Notes: a model not told the origin generated them from the sequence alone. DNA of 64,000 nt from Cristatella mucedo (GCA_009760855.2 WPIO01000106.1:1043501-1107500); one strand, 5' to 3'; positions 22,529 through 33,422 are shown, numbered from the stretch's first letter. Translations and numbers: made by a program.

Positions 22529-23287
22529 GTATGTCAAGAATGAGTCAACCTGCTGACGTTCCTATAGCCGAAGCTTAACTTGGCTAATGACTGTTTTGCG
22601 CTATATGATAGTGATACAAGGTTTTTTTTAATTTTTTTCTTAATATATACATAACATTGTAGTGATTTAACTATACTTGATTGGAAAATGGAGAGAGTAT
22701 CAGTGAATATGTTAATAGACTTAGGAATATTGGGTGGAGGGTGTATCTTCTAGAGGACTAAAGTCGCATAGAGATGAACTTAAGCAAAGTATCATTTCCG
22801 CTGCCACCAGGAAACACGAGGAGTTATATTTTGAATGGTGTTCTGGTGTGAAACGTCAAAGTGAATGTGAAATATGGAAAAAGCAAGAGAGGAGAATATA
22901 AGTATGCTCTTGGAAAAACTTAACTACCCAACGACAGCTTGATGAAATTAAAGATAGAGAGGAAACAATCAAACGTATGAAGGATTTTCTTAACAATAAT
23001 CAATGCGATCCCATGCGGGATAGTTATGGCTGTCGTACTATGCGTAGTGGATGGTATGATGAAGTTAATACGGTTAATGATGAAGTTGATATTCTTAAGT
23101 CTCAATCCCTTTTAGTTACACTATCTTTTTACATAGAAAATGGATAGATTTGATTTCAATAGATATGAAACTATTCGAGATGTAATAGAAATATGTAAGA
23201 AGACATTTCAATTGCTTGCCACATATCGGAGGTTATCTACTACCTAGCGTTATTGTTAAAGATTAATTCGAACACGTTCTCAACGTC

Positions 23288-23568
23288 ATGACATCCGTTA
23301 AAATACCTCTATATTTGCAATACGATTACTTTATAGTTGCTGATGGATGTTCCTACGAATTGAATCCACCTGATACACCCATCGAAATTACCGCTTACGA
23401 CTCAACTAGTGATTGAAATCTTACAGTCGATCAATACTTGCCTAGATTAACAGACCGAGTTTCGATCAAGTAGTATAATTTCATTCAGATCATCAAATCA
23501 GCACCTTTTCTTAATAGCACTCATGGTGGTATTTATTCTGATTCAGATTTTTTATCGATTCATTTTTA
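23288..23568 (+). pseudogene. Maverick frame with two internal stops, unknown
   Basis: Reads from ATG 23288 as MTSVKIPLYLQYDYFIVADG, then YELNPPDTPIEITAYDSTSD, a TGA, NLTVDQYLPRLTDRVSIK, a TAG, and continues to about 23568. The frame is unbroken except for the two stops, which suggests a once-functional protein. No family recognised. Confidence 0.5.
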
Positions 23569-23599
23569 ATTAATAGGGATGAAGATGATATATAATTAG

Positions 23600-24013
23600 A
23601 TGCCTAACATAAGAGAAGAGTTTTCTAAGAAAAGGCAAAAAGTCTATATTACAGCGGAAAGCAAAAGGATTAGGTATTGTATGAAGAAATTAACGTTAGC
23701 TTCGTACATATTTCAATTCATGATCATCTTTAACGGAGTTCTTACAGCAATGATCGGTTCTTACGTGAACTAGGTAAATAAAATTCGTCAAATTTCCACA
23801 GTTTTAGCTACTTTAGGTTCCCCTATAGCTTCAGTAAGCAGCGTTATTTCATAAGTGGAGAAAAGAAAACACTCCAAACAAGTCAGCAACAACACGTTAT
23901 TAGAAAAGGTGGTCGGTGCATTATCTGACAAAGAGGTTACTCTAGATGAGTTGCAGAAAATAATCATTGATAGAATGAATTCCGCGAGACTAAACACGGG
24001 TGAGCACGTTTGA
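23600..24013 (+). pseudogene. Maverick frame with two internal stops, membrane-protein-like
   Basis: A 138-codon frame from ATG 23600 to TGA 24013, with a TAG and a TAA inside. It has two hydrophobic stretches (LASYIFQFMIIFNGVLTAMI and STVLATLGSPIASVSSVI), each ending at or just before one of the stops, and a charged C-terminal tail (LSDKEVTLDELQKIIIDRMN). No family recognised; small membrane proteins are common in Polinton-like viruses, but that link is inference. Confidence 0.5.
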
Positions 24014-24064
24014 CTCATCTCTTACAAAGGTTCGCTTAATTTTATCTGCGCAATGTCTTATTTC

Positions 24065-24385
24065 TCTAATCTTTGATTTTGTCTAATTTTTGATCTCGTG
24101 GAAGCATTTACCTTCCATTTTCTATGAACTGTCAATGAATAATTTGCATAAGTCACGCTTCTTCTTCTGGCTCTCGCTTTCACCCCTCTCCCATCATCAA
24201 GCAAGTACCAAATAATAGTTTCCAGTTCTAAAGCTTTCTCACCATTATATTCTGGTTTATTTATCCTAACTTTTAAAATTTGTCTATCGCTTCTGCTGGT
24301 TTTTTTTTACCAATCAGACTCATTTCGCTATTGTTCAAGAAATCTATTACTTTTGGTAAGTTCTCCACCCACTCTCTAAGCTAAA
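24065..24385 (-). pseudogene. Maverick integrase, C-terminal fragment
   Basis: Minus-strand pieces REWVENLPKVIDFLNNSEMS, LIGKKKPAEAIDKF and, after stops and a shift, INKPEYNGEKALELE and RRRSVTYANYSLTVHRKWK. The LIG-KP-EAI block followed by a basic segment and a S-x-x-VH motif is the C-terminal part of retroviral-type (rve) integrases of Polintons and adintovirus-like elements. The enzyme inserts the element into host DNA. The catalytic DDE core is not recognisable here. Two stops and at least one frameshift make it inactive. Confidence 0.7.
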
Positions 24386-24399
24386 TTCGGTTGAGGGTA

Positions 24400-25080
24400 A
24401 TGACTAGATGCTGGGTCAGAGTTTCAAGGGGAATTCAAAAAAAGGGAAATAAATAAACGTAACGTGATGATTACAGAGGCTGTAACTAAGAATAATATAG
24501 CGATAGTTCAGAGAATGAATAGGGCTGTTGCTGAGAAATTATTCATGCATCAATATGAAAAGGAGTTGAAAGAAGGAAATGGTGAAAGAAATACTTTAAA
24601 TAGATACTTCTTATAGCTGTACTCACATCTTCAGCAGCCTTTGTCTTTAAAGCTCTAGTATCTTTATACATACTCGCAACATCGTTTATGAGTTAGAGTA
24701 TATAAGTTTTATGCTGATAATTGAGTGTGGTATCACTGAAGAAACCACTTGAAATTTTTCTAGGCCTATTATTGAATACTTGGCTAATGGCTGCATTCTC
24801 ATCATATTCTCTATCTTTTCTTTAATTTAATGTTTTGGGACTTTGCAAGTGGGGGTAAAGTATGCATGAGGTGTTACAGATTAGTTTGTCAGATTTTACA
24901 GATTAGCTTGCAAGACTTATTCAAAGAACCTAAAATATGTCCACAGATAAAAAAGAATGTGAAATCACGATGATTTCATTGGTTGGAGGATGTGTGCCCT
25001 TCAAATCTAGAAAATTATTCGCAACTAATTGCGATTGCTCTCCTTGCATCAACACTAGTGTTCAGAGGTAAGTATCGTTT
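24400..25080. other. Maverick interior, short unassigned frames
   Basis: Plus-strand pieces such as MITEAVTKNNIAIVQRMNRA (24467 on) and MSTDKKECEITMISLVGG with a Cys-rich follow-up NCDCSPCINTS (24939-25070) look protein-like but are short and unassigned. Confidence 0.4.
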
Positions 25081-25086
25081 CTAATA

Positions 25087-25893
25087 TTAAACGTACTCTA
25101 TTCGAATAACTATGTAGATGATTAAGCGACTCACATTTACGCTCCCAGTGCTACTTGTAACGTTAAAGCCAACTGGAATTTTAGTAAATCCAGCTTGATA
25201 TCTCCATCCACCATTAGCATTAATTATTCTGATATCTGACACCTCTCCAGAGAGTGATGTAATATTCGAGTTTTGAGATAAAGACACACTTATTATTTCC
25301 AACTACATGCAGCAAAACGATTATTATAGTAGGTTTATCTAAAGTTGGCCAAGTATAATTAGTAGAGAAAGGTATTTCACTTTGCAGTGCAGTTACAGGT
25401 AGTAATAGCAGTACTACTTCGCTAACTCTTCTATCATTAACGCTATCCGCATGCGATTTGTCAGCGGCATCATTAGAATTCGTAGCTATCTTTACATTGG
25501 TTATCTTAGTATTACTTAATTTTAGCTCATATCCTACTGGAACAGACTTCAGCACTAAAATTAGTTTCATACCTCCTAACATAACGCAAAAGATATCATG
25601 CAATGCAGTGAGAGAAATAAAAGCAGAGTTCCAAGAACTAGATGAAGACTCTACATTCAAATCTTCAGTCATTGTTTTGCCAGCTTTATTAAATTTAAAG
25701 TCCAGTTCACTTTTCAGAACCAAATCGCTAGTATTAACAGCAGCACCAACGTTACTTAATCTTTTACCTAAGCAATCGATCAGAGATGTGGTAGTCGTTA
25801 TGGATAATCTTGAAAAGCTTTTATTTGCAAAATTTTTATTTGGAGTATCGCCAGGAATGACTGGATACTTAAAAATTATAACTTTACTGTCAC
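25087..25893 (-). pseudogene. Maverick fibre-like gene (phage tail-fibre-type repeats)
   Basis: Minus-strand frame open from about 25893 to 25220, then shifted to 25302-25087. It contains two copies of the motif found in trimeric tail-fibre and collar proteins, NVGAAVNTSDLVLKSELD and ITNVKIATNSNDAADKSHAD (pattern N-V-x-x-P-x-x-x-x-D-A-x-x-K-S-x-x-D), and FNKAGKTMTEDLNVES, which resembles the 'NKAGDTMTGDLN' repeat. The tail encodes a Gly/Ser/Asn-rich segment (NITSLSGEVSDIRIINANGG). Such proteins form receptor-binding spikes in phages; in this element the role is inferred. There is no start codon at the left border and a frameshift near 25260. Confidence 0.6.
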
Positions 25894-25899
25894 TCTAAC

Positions 25900-26604
25900 A
25901 CCACGTTATATCCAAGTCTGTGTGAATCATACCGCAAACATTTGCAATGTAGTCTGCTTTTCTGAACAAACATTATATATTATAAATATCAAGCATAGCT
26001 TTATTAACTACTTCTGTGACTACTGGAACTCATCTTTTAAATAAATCTTTATCAGGTTCTCTAACGGTTTTTATACGCATTTTTACATAAAAGTTAATAT
26101 CGCGTCATGTTTCTTTCTTATTATTGAATCTACCACGTTCAGATAATAGACTGAACTCGAAACCGTAATGCCTTTCATGATTGAGTAAGTCCGCAAAATT
26201 AGGATTTATATAAATATATATAATTATATGTATAATTCATCGGTATAGCGCCCCAAGAGAACTTAATCTCTATTCAGGCGCTTCACATATGCCTCGGGGC
26301 TCGAGCCCACGACCTCAGCCAGACTTTGGTCGGGGCGAGCATCTTAACCGCTGGACCAGATCAGCTCGGCATTTACTGATTGGAATGTAAAGTTCTTCCT
26401 CTGTGGGTATTCTAAATTTTGCAGCAGCGATAAAATCTTCAGGTTTTTAAAGCAGTTTAAAACTGGGATGCTTATTTCGAATTTTCAGAATAAAGATTCC
26501 TCCATTTCTAATGCGTACAGCCCTAGTAATCATTGCGCTTAACATTGCGGAAGTATCTCACTTTCAATCAAACGGCAAGATCACAAGAATTATATTTCTC
26601 TAAT
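25900..26604 (-). other. Maverick interior with protein-like fragments and a SINE
   Basis: Minus-strand pieces NHERHYGFEFSLLSERGRFN (near 26170), DINFYVKMRIKTVREPDKD and NKHPSFKLL (near 26460) look like decayed coding sequence of an unassigned gene, interrupted by the family-2 SINE at 26215-26372. Confidence 0.4.
26215..26372 (-). mobile_element. tRNA-derived SINE, family 2
   Basis: Minus-oriented copy: 'gagctgatctggtccagcgg' head, 'gtcgtgggctcgagccccg' B-box, 'gcctgaatagagattaagtt' and 'ctcttggggcgctataccga' 3' end. Inserted in Maverick coding sequence. Confidence 0.85.
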
Positions 26605-27078
26605 AATAATAACAATAATAATAATAATAATAATGAACTTGATAAAGCGCCCTCAGAGAACTTAATCTCTTTCTAGGCGCTTTACATTTGCTGCAAAGGG
26701 AAATGCAATTGAATGGTAAGTAAAATCATGCTTGAAAAACAAACAAAATAGATAACATGGTTAGGGGTTACATGCACAGGTTCAGCATTAAAATGTGGTT
26801 AGTGGCAGCATGCACAGTGTCAGCACGCATAAGCACATCAAGGACGAATCACAGGGACCCACTAAATGCTGCCCTAAATAGGTGTGTTTTTAAGTTCCTT
26901 TTAAATGTGGTCAGGTCAGGGGATGTTCTGACGCAGGTCAGGAGGGAGTTCCAGGCTTTGGGAGCATACGAACTAAATGCACGGTCTCCAAAGGATTTAA
27001 GGTTTGTGAGAGGTATTTGTAGACTGTTGGATTCCGAAAAGTGGGTGGTACGATGCTTGGCCTGATGTGGTAGTATAT
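26605..27078 (-). mobile_element. LINE family A, 3' fragment
   Basis: Tail complement with ATT and one GTT at 26602-26635, the stem-loop 'cagagaacttaatctctttc', then UTR and C-terminal coding end (frame [20 protein letters not shown] on the minus strand). 5'-truncated at about 27078, exactly where a 26-bp palindrome begins. Confidence 0.9.
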
Positions 27079-27082
27079 CTCA

Positions 27083-27158
27083 GAATGTATACAATATACT
27101 ATATATCCTTATAAAGTATATACCATTCAAAGGGATATATAGTATATTGTATATATTC
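27083..27158. repeat. AT-rich palindrome, 26-bp arms
   Basis: Arms 27083-27108 and 27133-27158 are reverse complements with one mismatch (25 of 26), separated by 24 bp. A related half (gggatatgtagtatattgg) recurs at 27690-27708. Confidence 0.9.
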
Positions 27159-27159
27159 T

Positions 27160-27804
27160 ATGAGTTTTTCAGAATCTCCAATGCAAATCATACCATCAGG
27201 ACTAAAGCGATAGCACTCATATTTAGAGAACCAATCATTAGCGTTAGTTATAGTCCTTTTAAGTTTCATTTCTAATAACTTTGAAACTATTGATTCAATT
27301 GTTTTTTCAAAAAGTAAGGGAGCTCTTAATTTTCAAGATTGATTACTTTATATTTCTCAACTTTTCTACGCACCATCTCTTGAATAATTTTATTATCCAC
27401 TTTTACATTTCTAAAAACTACGTCATTATCTAATATCGAACATACTTCCGATCCACCCATGTTTGATCTCATAAAGTTGAACCATTCGTCACTACCGTAC
27501 CCGTCTACTCATAATATACAAGTAAGTTTAAATTGATCGATGGTAACTTGAACTGAGGTGGTTTCCATGCTCAAAATGCAGCATCATCACCGTTAACGAT
27601 AAGATCGAGTTCAGTTTCATAATTAATAATGTTGTGATCTGTATATGCATTAGCAGCGGTAAAAGTCCTATACTTTATAGGGATATGTAGTATATTGGTA
27701 TTCCTAAGCGATTGCTCGTTGAATTTAAGATCCTTAACGTAGAATAGATACTGAGTGATTTAGTCAGGAAGATGGATTCTAGTTCCAGCTACATTTTTGC
27801 TTAA
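27160..27804 (-). other. Maverick interior, broken coding sequence
   Basis: Minus strand gives long protein-like runs with scattered stops, e.g. LWVDGYGSDEWFNFMRSN (near 27480) and DNDVVFRNVKVDNKIIQEMV (near 27400). Not assigned; a capsid-region gene is possible by position only. Confidence 0.4.
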
Positions 27805-28293
27805 TCATAAGAACGGTATCCTAAACTGTGTAAAATCCCTGTTTGCCATTTCGCATTGACTTTGCCCAAAGTTGTCTACTCGCATCAATTCTGGAAATTG
27901 AGTTCCGGCGTCAGGTCTAGCCGTAGTGTTTTCAATGTTTGCGCGGTTAAACACTGCTTTTCTAGTGGTATAACTATCATACTTAGTTCTGTTTTGATGC
28001 GCAACGATTAGCCACCTTTTCATCCTGCGCTTGAACATGAAGCCTATTCTATTCGCTTGCTGAACGGTATCAGTTACAGGTGAAACTTCATAACGTCGAT
28101 TTACATAAACGAGTTTAGTTGCACAGTTATATTCACGTGTCCTATCAATAAGAGACTTTTGTTTTGATATGCTAGGCTTAGCTCTAGGGATGATGAGGCG
28201 AAGCTTTCTCATTGAATACTGTATAGCGCCACAAACCGAGTTATCACTCTGGAGCAGCAACAAAAGCGGCAGCTGCAGTCGTATGCAACACAT
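27805..28293 (-). CDS. Maverick ORF, 162 codons, unknown
   Basis: The longest uninterrupted frame of the element. Basic (many Arg/Lys), with a hydrophobic, Leu-rich start (LQLPLLLLLQ) and no recognised domain. The segment from TARPDAGTQFPELMRVDN to MANRDFTQFRIPFL looks like the junction of two reading segments, and MANRDF may be the true start of the next protein. Function unknown. Confidence 0.4.
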   Translation of the reverse strand: MCCIRLQLPLLLLLQSDNSVCGAIQYSMRKLRLIIPRAKPSISKQKSLIDRTREYNCATKLVYVNRRYEVSPVTDTVQQANRIGFMFKRRMKRWLIVAHQNRTKYDSYTTRKAVFNRANIENTTARPDAGTQFPELMRVDNFGQSQCEMANRDFTQFRIPFL

Positions 28294-28810
28294 TCATGTT
28301 TCCAAAAGGTGCTCTCTCTAGGAGTAGTTCAATGTTTGTATAGCAAACGATTTTATCCATATCAGAGCAGAATCCTGAAATCCTATCCAAGGGAAAGGCT
28401 TAGCTGAAGAGACCATCTGATCCACCCTGAATTCCTCTAGCTGGCTTTTTCACAACCCATCCCGCATTTGTTTTATCAGCATCAGCGCATGTTGGATTAA
28501 TATCTGGAGCTAGTGCAGCCGCAGAAGACTGATCATTTGTTGCATAGCATTACATTTATCCTTTCTTCATATTGGTGTCAATCCTTTCACCCCTATTGTA
28601 ATCATTTGGATAAAACAGCGTTCCAAGAAAATACCATTGAATAATCTTTATTACAAGATTCTAGTTCAATAACTCAAATACTCAATCGAATAGTATCAAC
28701 AAAGTCATGCAGCTCCATTACTAACGAAAGCTACTCCATCTTGACCTGGATTAGCGTAGGTAAACCTTAGCAAAAGTCGGAGTATGAGCTGCAGCATATT
28801 TCCACAGTTT

Positions 28811-29035
28811 TATAATAATAAAAACAATATTATATTTGATATGGCGCCCTCAGAGAACTCAATCTCTTTCTAGCCAATTTACAATTGCTGCAAAGAAATC
28901 ACGATCGAATTGTTAGTGGTAGCACGCTCATTGACAACAAGCATAACATGGCTAGGGATGACATGCACAGGGTCAGTATGCAAATATGGTTACTGACAGC
29001 ATGCACAATGTACACTCACTCTCAGTGCTGGCAGT
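28811..29035 (-). mobile_element. LINE family A, 3' UTR fragment
   Basis: Degraded tail (taataataaaaacaatatta), stem-loop 'cagagaactcaatctctttc' and UTR 'atggctagggatgacatgca'. Ends within the UTR. Confidence 0.8.
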
Positions 29036-30084
29036 ACAGGGTGGAACATAGCTTTAGATCTATACACGAGTTGACCTGCCACAACAGATAACGTCAGTGG
29101 TTATGCTATATCCAAAAAACAATCGATATTTTTCCATGATAAGACAAAGACAAGCAGTGAGTATGTCATTAATTTTTCAGATTACGCAAGACCAACTCAA
29201 ATGCAACTTATCACAATATCAACACACAATTGCCTCAAATTCAAAATTGTTAAAAGCGTTTCACTCTCATCTAATTAAATATAAAAACACTTCATATAAG
29301 ATGGACAATATTGATTTATCTGTGAGAAAAAAAATTAAAAACTAGAGAAGTTAAATATGAAATAATTATGAAAATGACGATAGGAACCAACGGTATCGCT
29401 GTAAAAGAGAATGCTCTATCTGAAAGAGAAGCGATTGAAAAAGGTATAAAACTAATGGAATTTGAATATAAATCCTCCACGTCTGATCCTCAGCAATATA
29501 TTCTCCAGGATTAACCAGAGTCGGAAAATAAGCTCCATCGCGAATTTTTTCGCCAACAGCATTTACCAATCTGGTTTTTTCCGCGTAAGCTACATTTAGC
29601 ATCGCCTTGATTTTTAAACTTTAAGGTTATTTAGGATCTCGGAAAAGATGCCGCCATCTTCAATCTTTGAGCACGTTTGCCAAGTAAGGATCCGATGGAA
29701 CTTTTTGCAAAGCGTACTACTTCAACATAAACCCAAGCGATTCTAGCAAATAATACCGAAATTCCTCAATCTTACCCATTCAAATCGCGTAAATAGGAAC
29801 ATTGAACGGTTGCAATATCGTAGTTTTTGCGTTCGCATCAGCGGGTCTTGTGAGAATAGGAAAAGGAGGCAAGTTACTCATTCTCAATATTACAGTAACA
29901 ACTTTTTACATCGCAAGAGTGAGAGTTGTACCTTGAGTAGGCACTGATGGCAAAGTAAGTACTAGCTTTGAAGAAAGTGCAAGCGTGTCAATAGGAGTAG
30001 TGGTTGCTGCTGGTATAGTTTTTATAGGAACTACTAAGATTTGTCCTATCTCGTTACTAGCTGACATGGTCACCTGTCGAGTGC
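29036..30084. other. Maverick interior, short frames
   Basis: Plus frame 29097-29345 (82 codons, Gln/Asn-rich, unknown). Minus-strand runs such as MGKIEEFRYYLLESLGF (near 29770) and MSASNEIGQILVVPIKTIPA (30066-29906) are protein-like but unassigned. Confidence 0.35.
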
Positions 30085-31221
30085 TCAAACCAATAAAGAT
30101 GCTCGATAGTTTACTGCGTAAACCTCATCCTTAACGATGGGTTTGACGTCAGGTTTAACACCGCTAACTCTGCCAATGACGGGAGAGGCAGTGAGAATCT
30201 GATCTGAAACCCGAGTAGTGTAAGCACCAATCTCACGAGACTCATCCAACCTAGCATCAATCTGTGACCTAACGTTAGCTCCCAAATCAGCTGCAACTTT
30301 GGAGTTTCCAGCCTCAATGAGATTCTGCGTCCCAGTCTCACACTGACTAATCTAAAACTTTTTTTCTTTTACGTTCGAATCAGTAAACACGGAAATATCA
30401 GTAGCGAACATTTGAGCATCGTAAGGCAGGAGTTTAGATTTAACGAGGTGACCGATGAACTTCTCGATGTTTCTGGGATTTAGCAGCATCAGCAGCGTTA
30501 GTAACAGCTAACGATGACGTTTCCTTTTCTAAACGAATGTAAAAAATTAACACAACAAACTTGAGTGATTGACCATATCTGACTAGCGACGTCTGGAATG
30601 ATGGGTGCTAGGGTAACTGCAGTAAAATCGAGTAGAGTTATGCCTTTTCCTGAAACCGCTCCTACGATAATAAAACCTCCACAATTCGGAGTCCAATTAT
30701 ATTATCATATTCCAATACTATTATTATATTATTGTAGTCCAATATTATTATAGTCCAATACTGGTTCTAAATATTATCTCCTCCAGCAACACCGAATCTA
30801 CCACCAGCTGATAAAATGATAATTTTAAGAGAATCGTTGAGATAAATCTTAAATCTACCATTCACATCTATTTAAGCCCTAAACTTTAGCTTTTGTGAAC
30901 TTGAGTCTAGAGGAGAGATGATAAGGGCACTAGATTGCTAGTACGCCTCGATCGGTGTTGGTTTGTATTCTATAACACAATGTAAGACTAAAATTTGGAG
31001 TAGGAGATGTGTCTGGTGTGACGGTTGAAGCTGAAGAAGCATTGAAGAAGATTGAAGCTTAATAATGATGTTTCAACATTAGTAGTGGTGTTGCAAGTAC
31101 TTTCTAAGTACAATACATGATCCATATACTTTTCTGATAACTTACTAAGGCCACAAACCCTAGGATCTCCATGAAAGTCGCAGTTAGCACTAGAAAATCT
31201 CGATTTATTGGTTGAAGCCAG
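30085..31221 (-). other. Maverick interior, unassigned coding remnants
   Basis: Two overlapping minus frames (30285-30085, 30341-30111). The first, with QIDARLDESREIGAYTTRVS and KPDVKPIVKDEVYAVN, looks like real coding sequence for a structural or linker protein. Farther on, minus pieces GGFIIVGAVSGKGITLLDFT (near 30650) are protein-like. No family recognised. Confidence 0.4.
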
Positions 31222-31562
31222 CATTCTACCGCTTTCGAAATCAAATTGTCTACCTATACCTCGCACAAACCTCAAATTCTTTGGAGACCGTGACTTCAGT
31301 TCTCGTGCTCCCTAAGCCTGGAACTCATTTCCGACTTGCGTCACGACATCTCCTGATTTGAACATATTTAAAAAGAAACTGGAAACGCATCTATTTATCA
31401 CAACATTTAGTGGGTCCTTGTGATGTGTCCTTAATGTGATTATGCGTGCTGACACTGTGCATGCTGCCACTAACCATTCTATCGTGCTTCCTTTGCAGCA
31501 AACATACAGTGTGCCTAGAAATTGATATATCCGAGGATGCATGATAAAATGTACTACTAATA
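31222..31562 (+). mobile_element. LINE family A, 3' fragment
   Basis: Plus-oriented end of the LINE coding region ('cctcaaattctttggagacc'; 'tttaaaaagaaactggaaac') and UTR, with a degraded stem-loop near 31510-31545. Interrupts the Maverick. Confidence 0.85.
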
Positions 31563-31659
31563 TAACACAGAACAAGCTCATACCATGTTTTAAGAAAAAC
31601 TGTAACTTACGATGATGAATCAAGTAATATATTTTTGGATTACAATCACACCAAATTAT

Positions 31660-32480
31660 GAATTTTTATTGAAGCAGCCTTGAATATTCATTGATACTCA
31701 GTTCCGAATCATTAACTGTCCTATTTGTAGCACATTGTGGATAATCCTTATGACTTCTCTGAGGGCGCTTTATAAAGTGTATAATAATAATAATTATTAG
31801 AATATACTTCGAATATTCCAAATCAACGACGAAATAAGCACCAAATTTATTAGATTCATATAGAGCCTTTAACCAATCCTCATCCCAACCAGTATGACTA
31901 ATCGATTGAATACAACCACTAGGTAATGATTGCAACATTACAGTAGGATAGAAAATTCATCCATTTCATAAACTGCTCGGGTCTTTGGTTTGGACGAGTC
32001 ATAAGCAGGAAGCTAGAGGATTATTGCTTTAGCATATTTCATATTAGTCTGACAAATACCACCTCTAATACTATTCTTGAACAAGGGACATGTCTCACGA
32101 TCCTAAGTTGATGATAATTCGTTTTTCGTATGTCTTAGCATTGCCGACCAAGAATAGTGAAGCAATGGCAAGTAGTCTGACGGATCTAACTTAAAACACA
32201 TTAATCAAATCAGCTCCAAAGTTCAAAAACGCGTCAGCCAATAATGTGACATCGAGAAGTAGATATATATCACGATACTCACTGAGATCACTAAAAGCAA
32301 AAGAGCTCCGCACAGTTTTAGCATGCTTATAATCTTCCGTAGAAAAAGTTTTTCCAAATGTCAGTGATGATGAAAATTCCTTTGTCGGTGGTAGTGCAGT
32401 TTCATTAAACTCATCCCAAGAATCCTTGTACTCATAAGGATAAACACCTTTCATAGATAGCATTGGTAACATATCGTAAC
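31660..32480 (-). pseudogene. Maverick protein-primed DNA polymerase B, fragment
   Basis: Minus frame 32472-32191 reads KGVYPYEYKDSWDEFNETAL, PPTKEFSSSLTFG, then YRDIYLLLDVTLLADAFLNF. This is the KG-YPYEY-DS-x-F-E-LPP ... Y-x-x-LYL-x-DV-LLAD block preceding the polymerase palm in Polinton-type family B polymerases. 32160-31950 (IRGGICQTNMKYAKAI) matches the conserved RGG-Q motif region, and 31938-31800 (FGAYFVVDLEY) continues it. These polymerases copy linear genomes from a terminal protein. Stops, a shift and a LINE tail at about 31745-31798 break the gene. Confidence 0.85.
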
Positions 32481-33195
32481 TGAAACTAGCTGGATAGCAT
32501 TATTTAAATATATTATTATTTTTATCTTAAATCTATCTGGCAAATTATATTATCATATTTATTTTGGATTATACTTAGCAACAACGCATCTAAAGTCGCA
32601 GTCTCGTTAATTCTCAAACGCGATCCTATCTTCTTTTCATTATCAGCATCAAAGGCATCAATCGATTTAGCTAAGTCTTTAATTAAATATTTTAGAAAGA
32701 CTTTGCGATTAAGTTGTCCTATACATAGCACTACTAACGTATTTGTTACTCTTATCATAAATAGTTAAATCAGTAACATGTTCATATATAGGTTTAACCT
32801 TGAAAATAATAGTAAATAATGCAAAGCGTCTTCTAACATCAGCTAGGAACTTTAAAGTATCGATTTTAAAGCACGCGCCCCTTCATAATAATAATAATAA
32901 TAATGCACTTGATAAAGCGTCCTCAGATAACTCAATCTCTTTCTAGGCGCTTTACATTTGCTTATTATCTGCAGATAAGTCACCAATCTACTTCGTATTA
33001 TACCGATAGACTTCAACCATACCAGCTCCCCTAACAACTGGCATCTTAACCTGAAACCAACGTTGCCGATCCTAGATCTACCAACAAAGGGTGTAGTAGA
33101 CCTCCTAACATGACGTATACGCATAAGCCTCACGGCCTCTTCATTAAAGTGATGGTAATTTTAGCAATTACTTAGATAACCCAATTTTTATAAAT
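32481..33195 (-). other. Maverick right part upstream of polymerase block
   Basis: Minus frame 32758-32522 (DLAKSIDAFDADNEKKIGSR) and pieces RRRFALFTIIFKVKPIYEHV (near 32830) and MRLMRIRHVRRSTTPFVGRS (33133 on) are probably decayed N-terminal polymerase or neighbouring coding sequence. A LINE A 3' tail (32884-32965, minus) is inserted. Confidence 0.45.
32884..32965 (-). mobile_element. LINE family A tail-only insertion
   Basis: About 80 bp: ATT tail complement, 'gcacttgataaagcgtcctc', 'agataactcaatctctttct' and 'aggcgctttacatttgc'. Nothing upstream of the stem-loop. Confidence 0.88.
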
Positions 33196-33422
33196 CTATA
33201 AAAAATTTCCTTTAACTGAAATCAGGTGCGTAAAACTCACCTAACCAGGACATGTCGTAAGAAGAAAAGTGACTATTATCTGACAGAAAATCAGTGAAAA
33301 CGACACAAAATAAAAACCTATGCCGCAAAAACCTATGACTAGCGAAGGGTTTTACTTTAAAGACCATCGAGTTCGAGTGTAGTGAGACCGAAGTGTGTCT
33401 TTAAAGAATAGTTTTTCACTCA
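33196..33422 (-). repeat. right terminal inverted repeat of the Maverick
   Basis: Reverse complement matches 22307-22528; it ends 'gtttttcactca'. It also has the internal inverted pair ctttaaagac ... gtctttaaag. Confidence 0.9.

Larger units (their letters stand above)
22307..33422. mobile_element. Maverick/Polinton-type DNA transposon, degraded, about 11.1 kb
   Basis: Bounded by imperfect terminal inverted repeats (22307-22528 and 33196-33422). Between them lie relics of the two hallmark genes, a retroviral-type integrase near the left end and a protein-primed family B DNA polymerase near the right end, the usual Polinton order. The base composition drops sharply to AT-rich compared with both flanks. 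A fibre-like gene, a membrane-protein-like frame and several unassigned frames fill the middle. Every recognised gene is broken by stops, shifts or LINE/SINE insertions (26215-26372, 26605-27078, 28811-29035, 31222-31562, 31745-31798, 32884-32965). No 6-bp target duplication is evident at the borders. Capsid, ATPase and protease genes could not be identified by eye. Confidence 0.9.
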
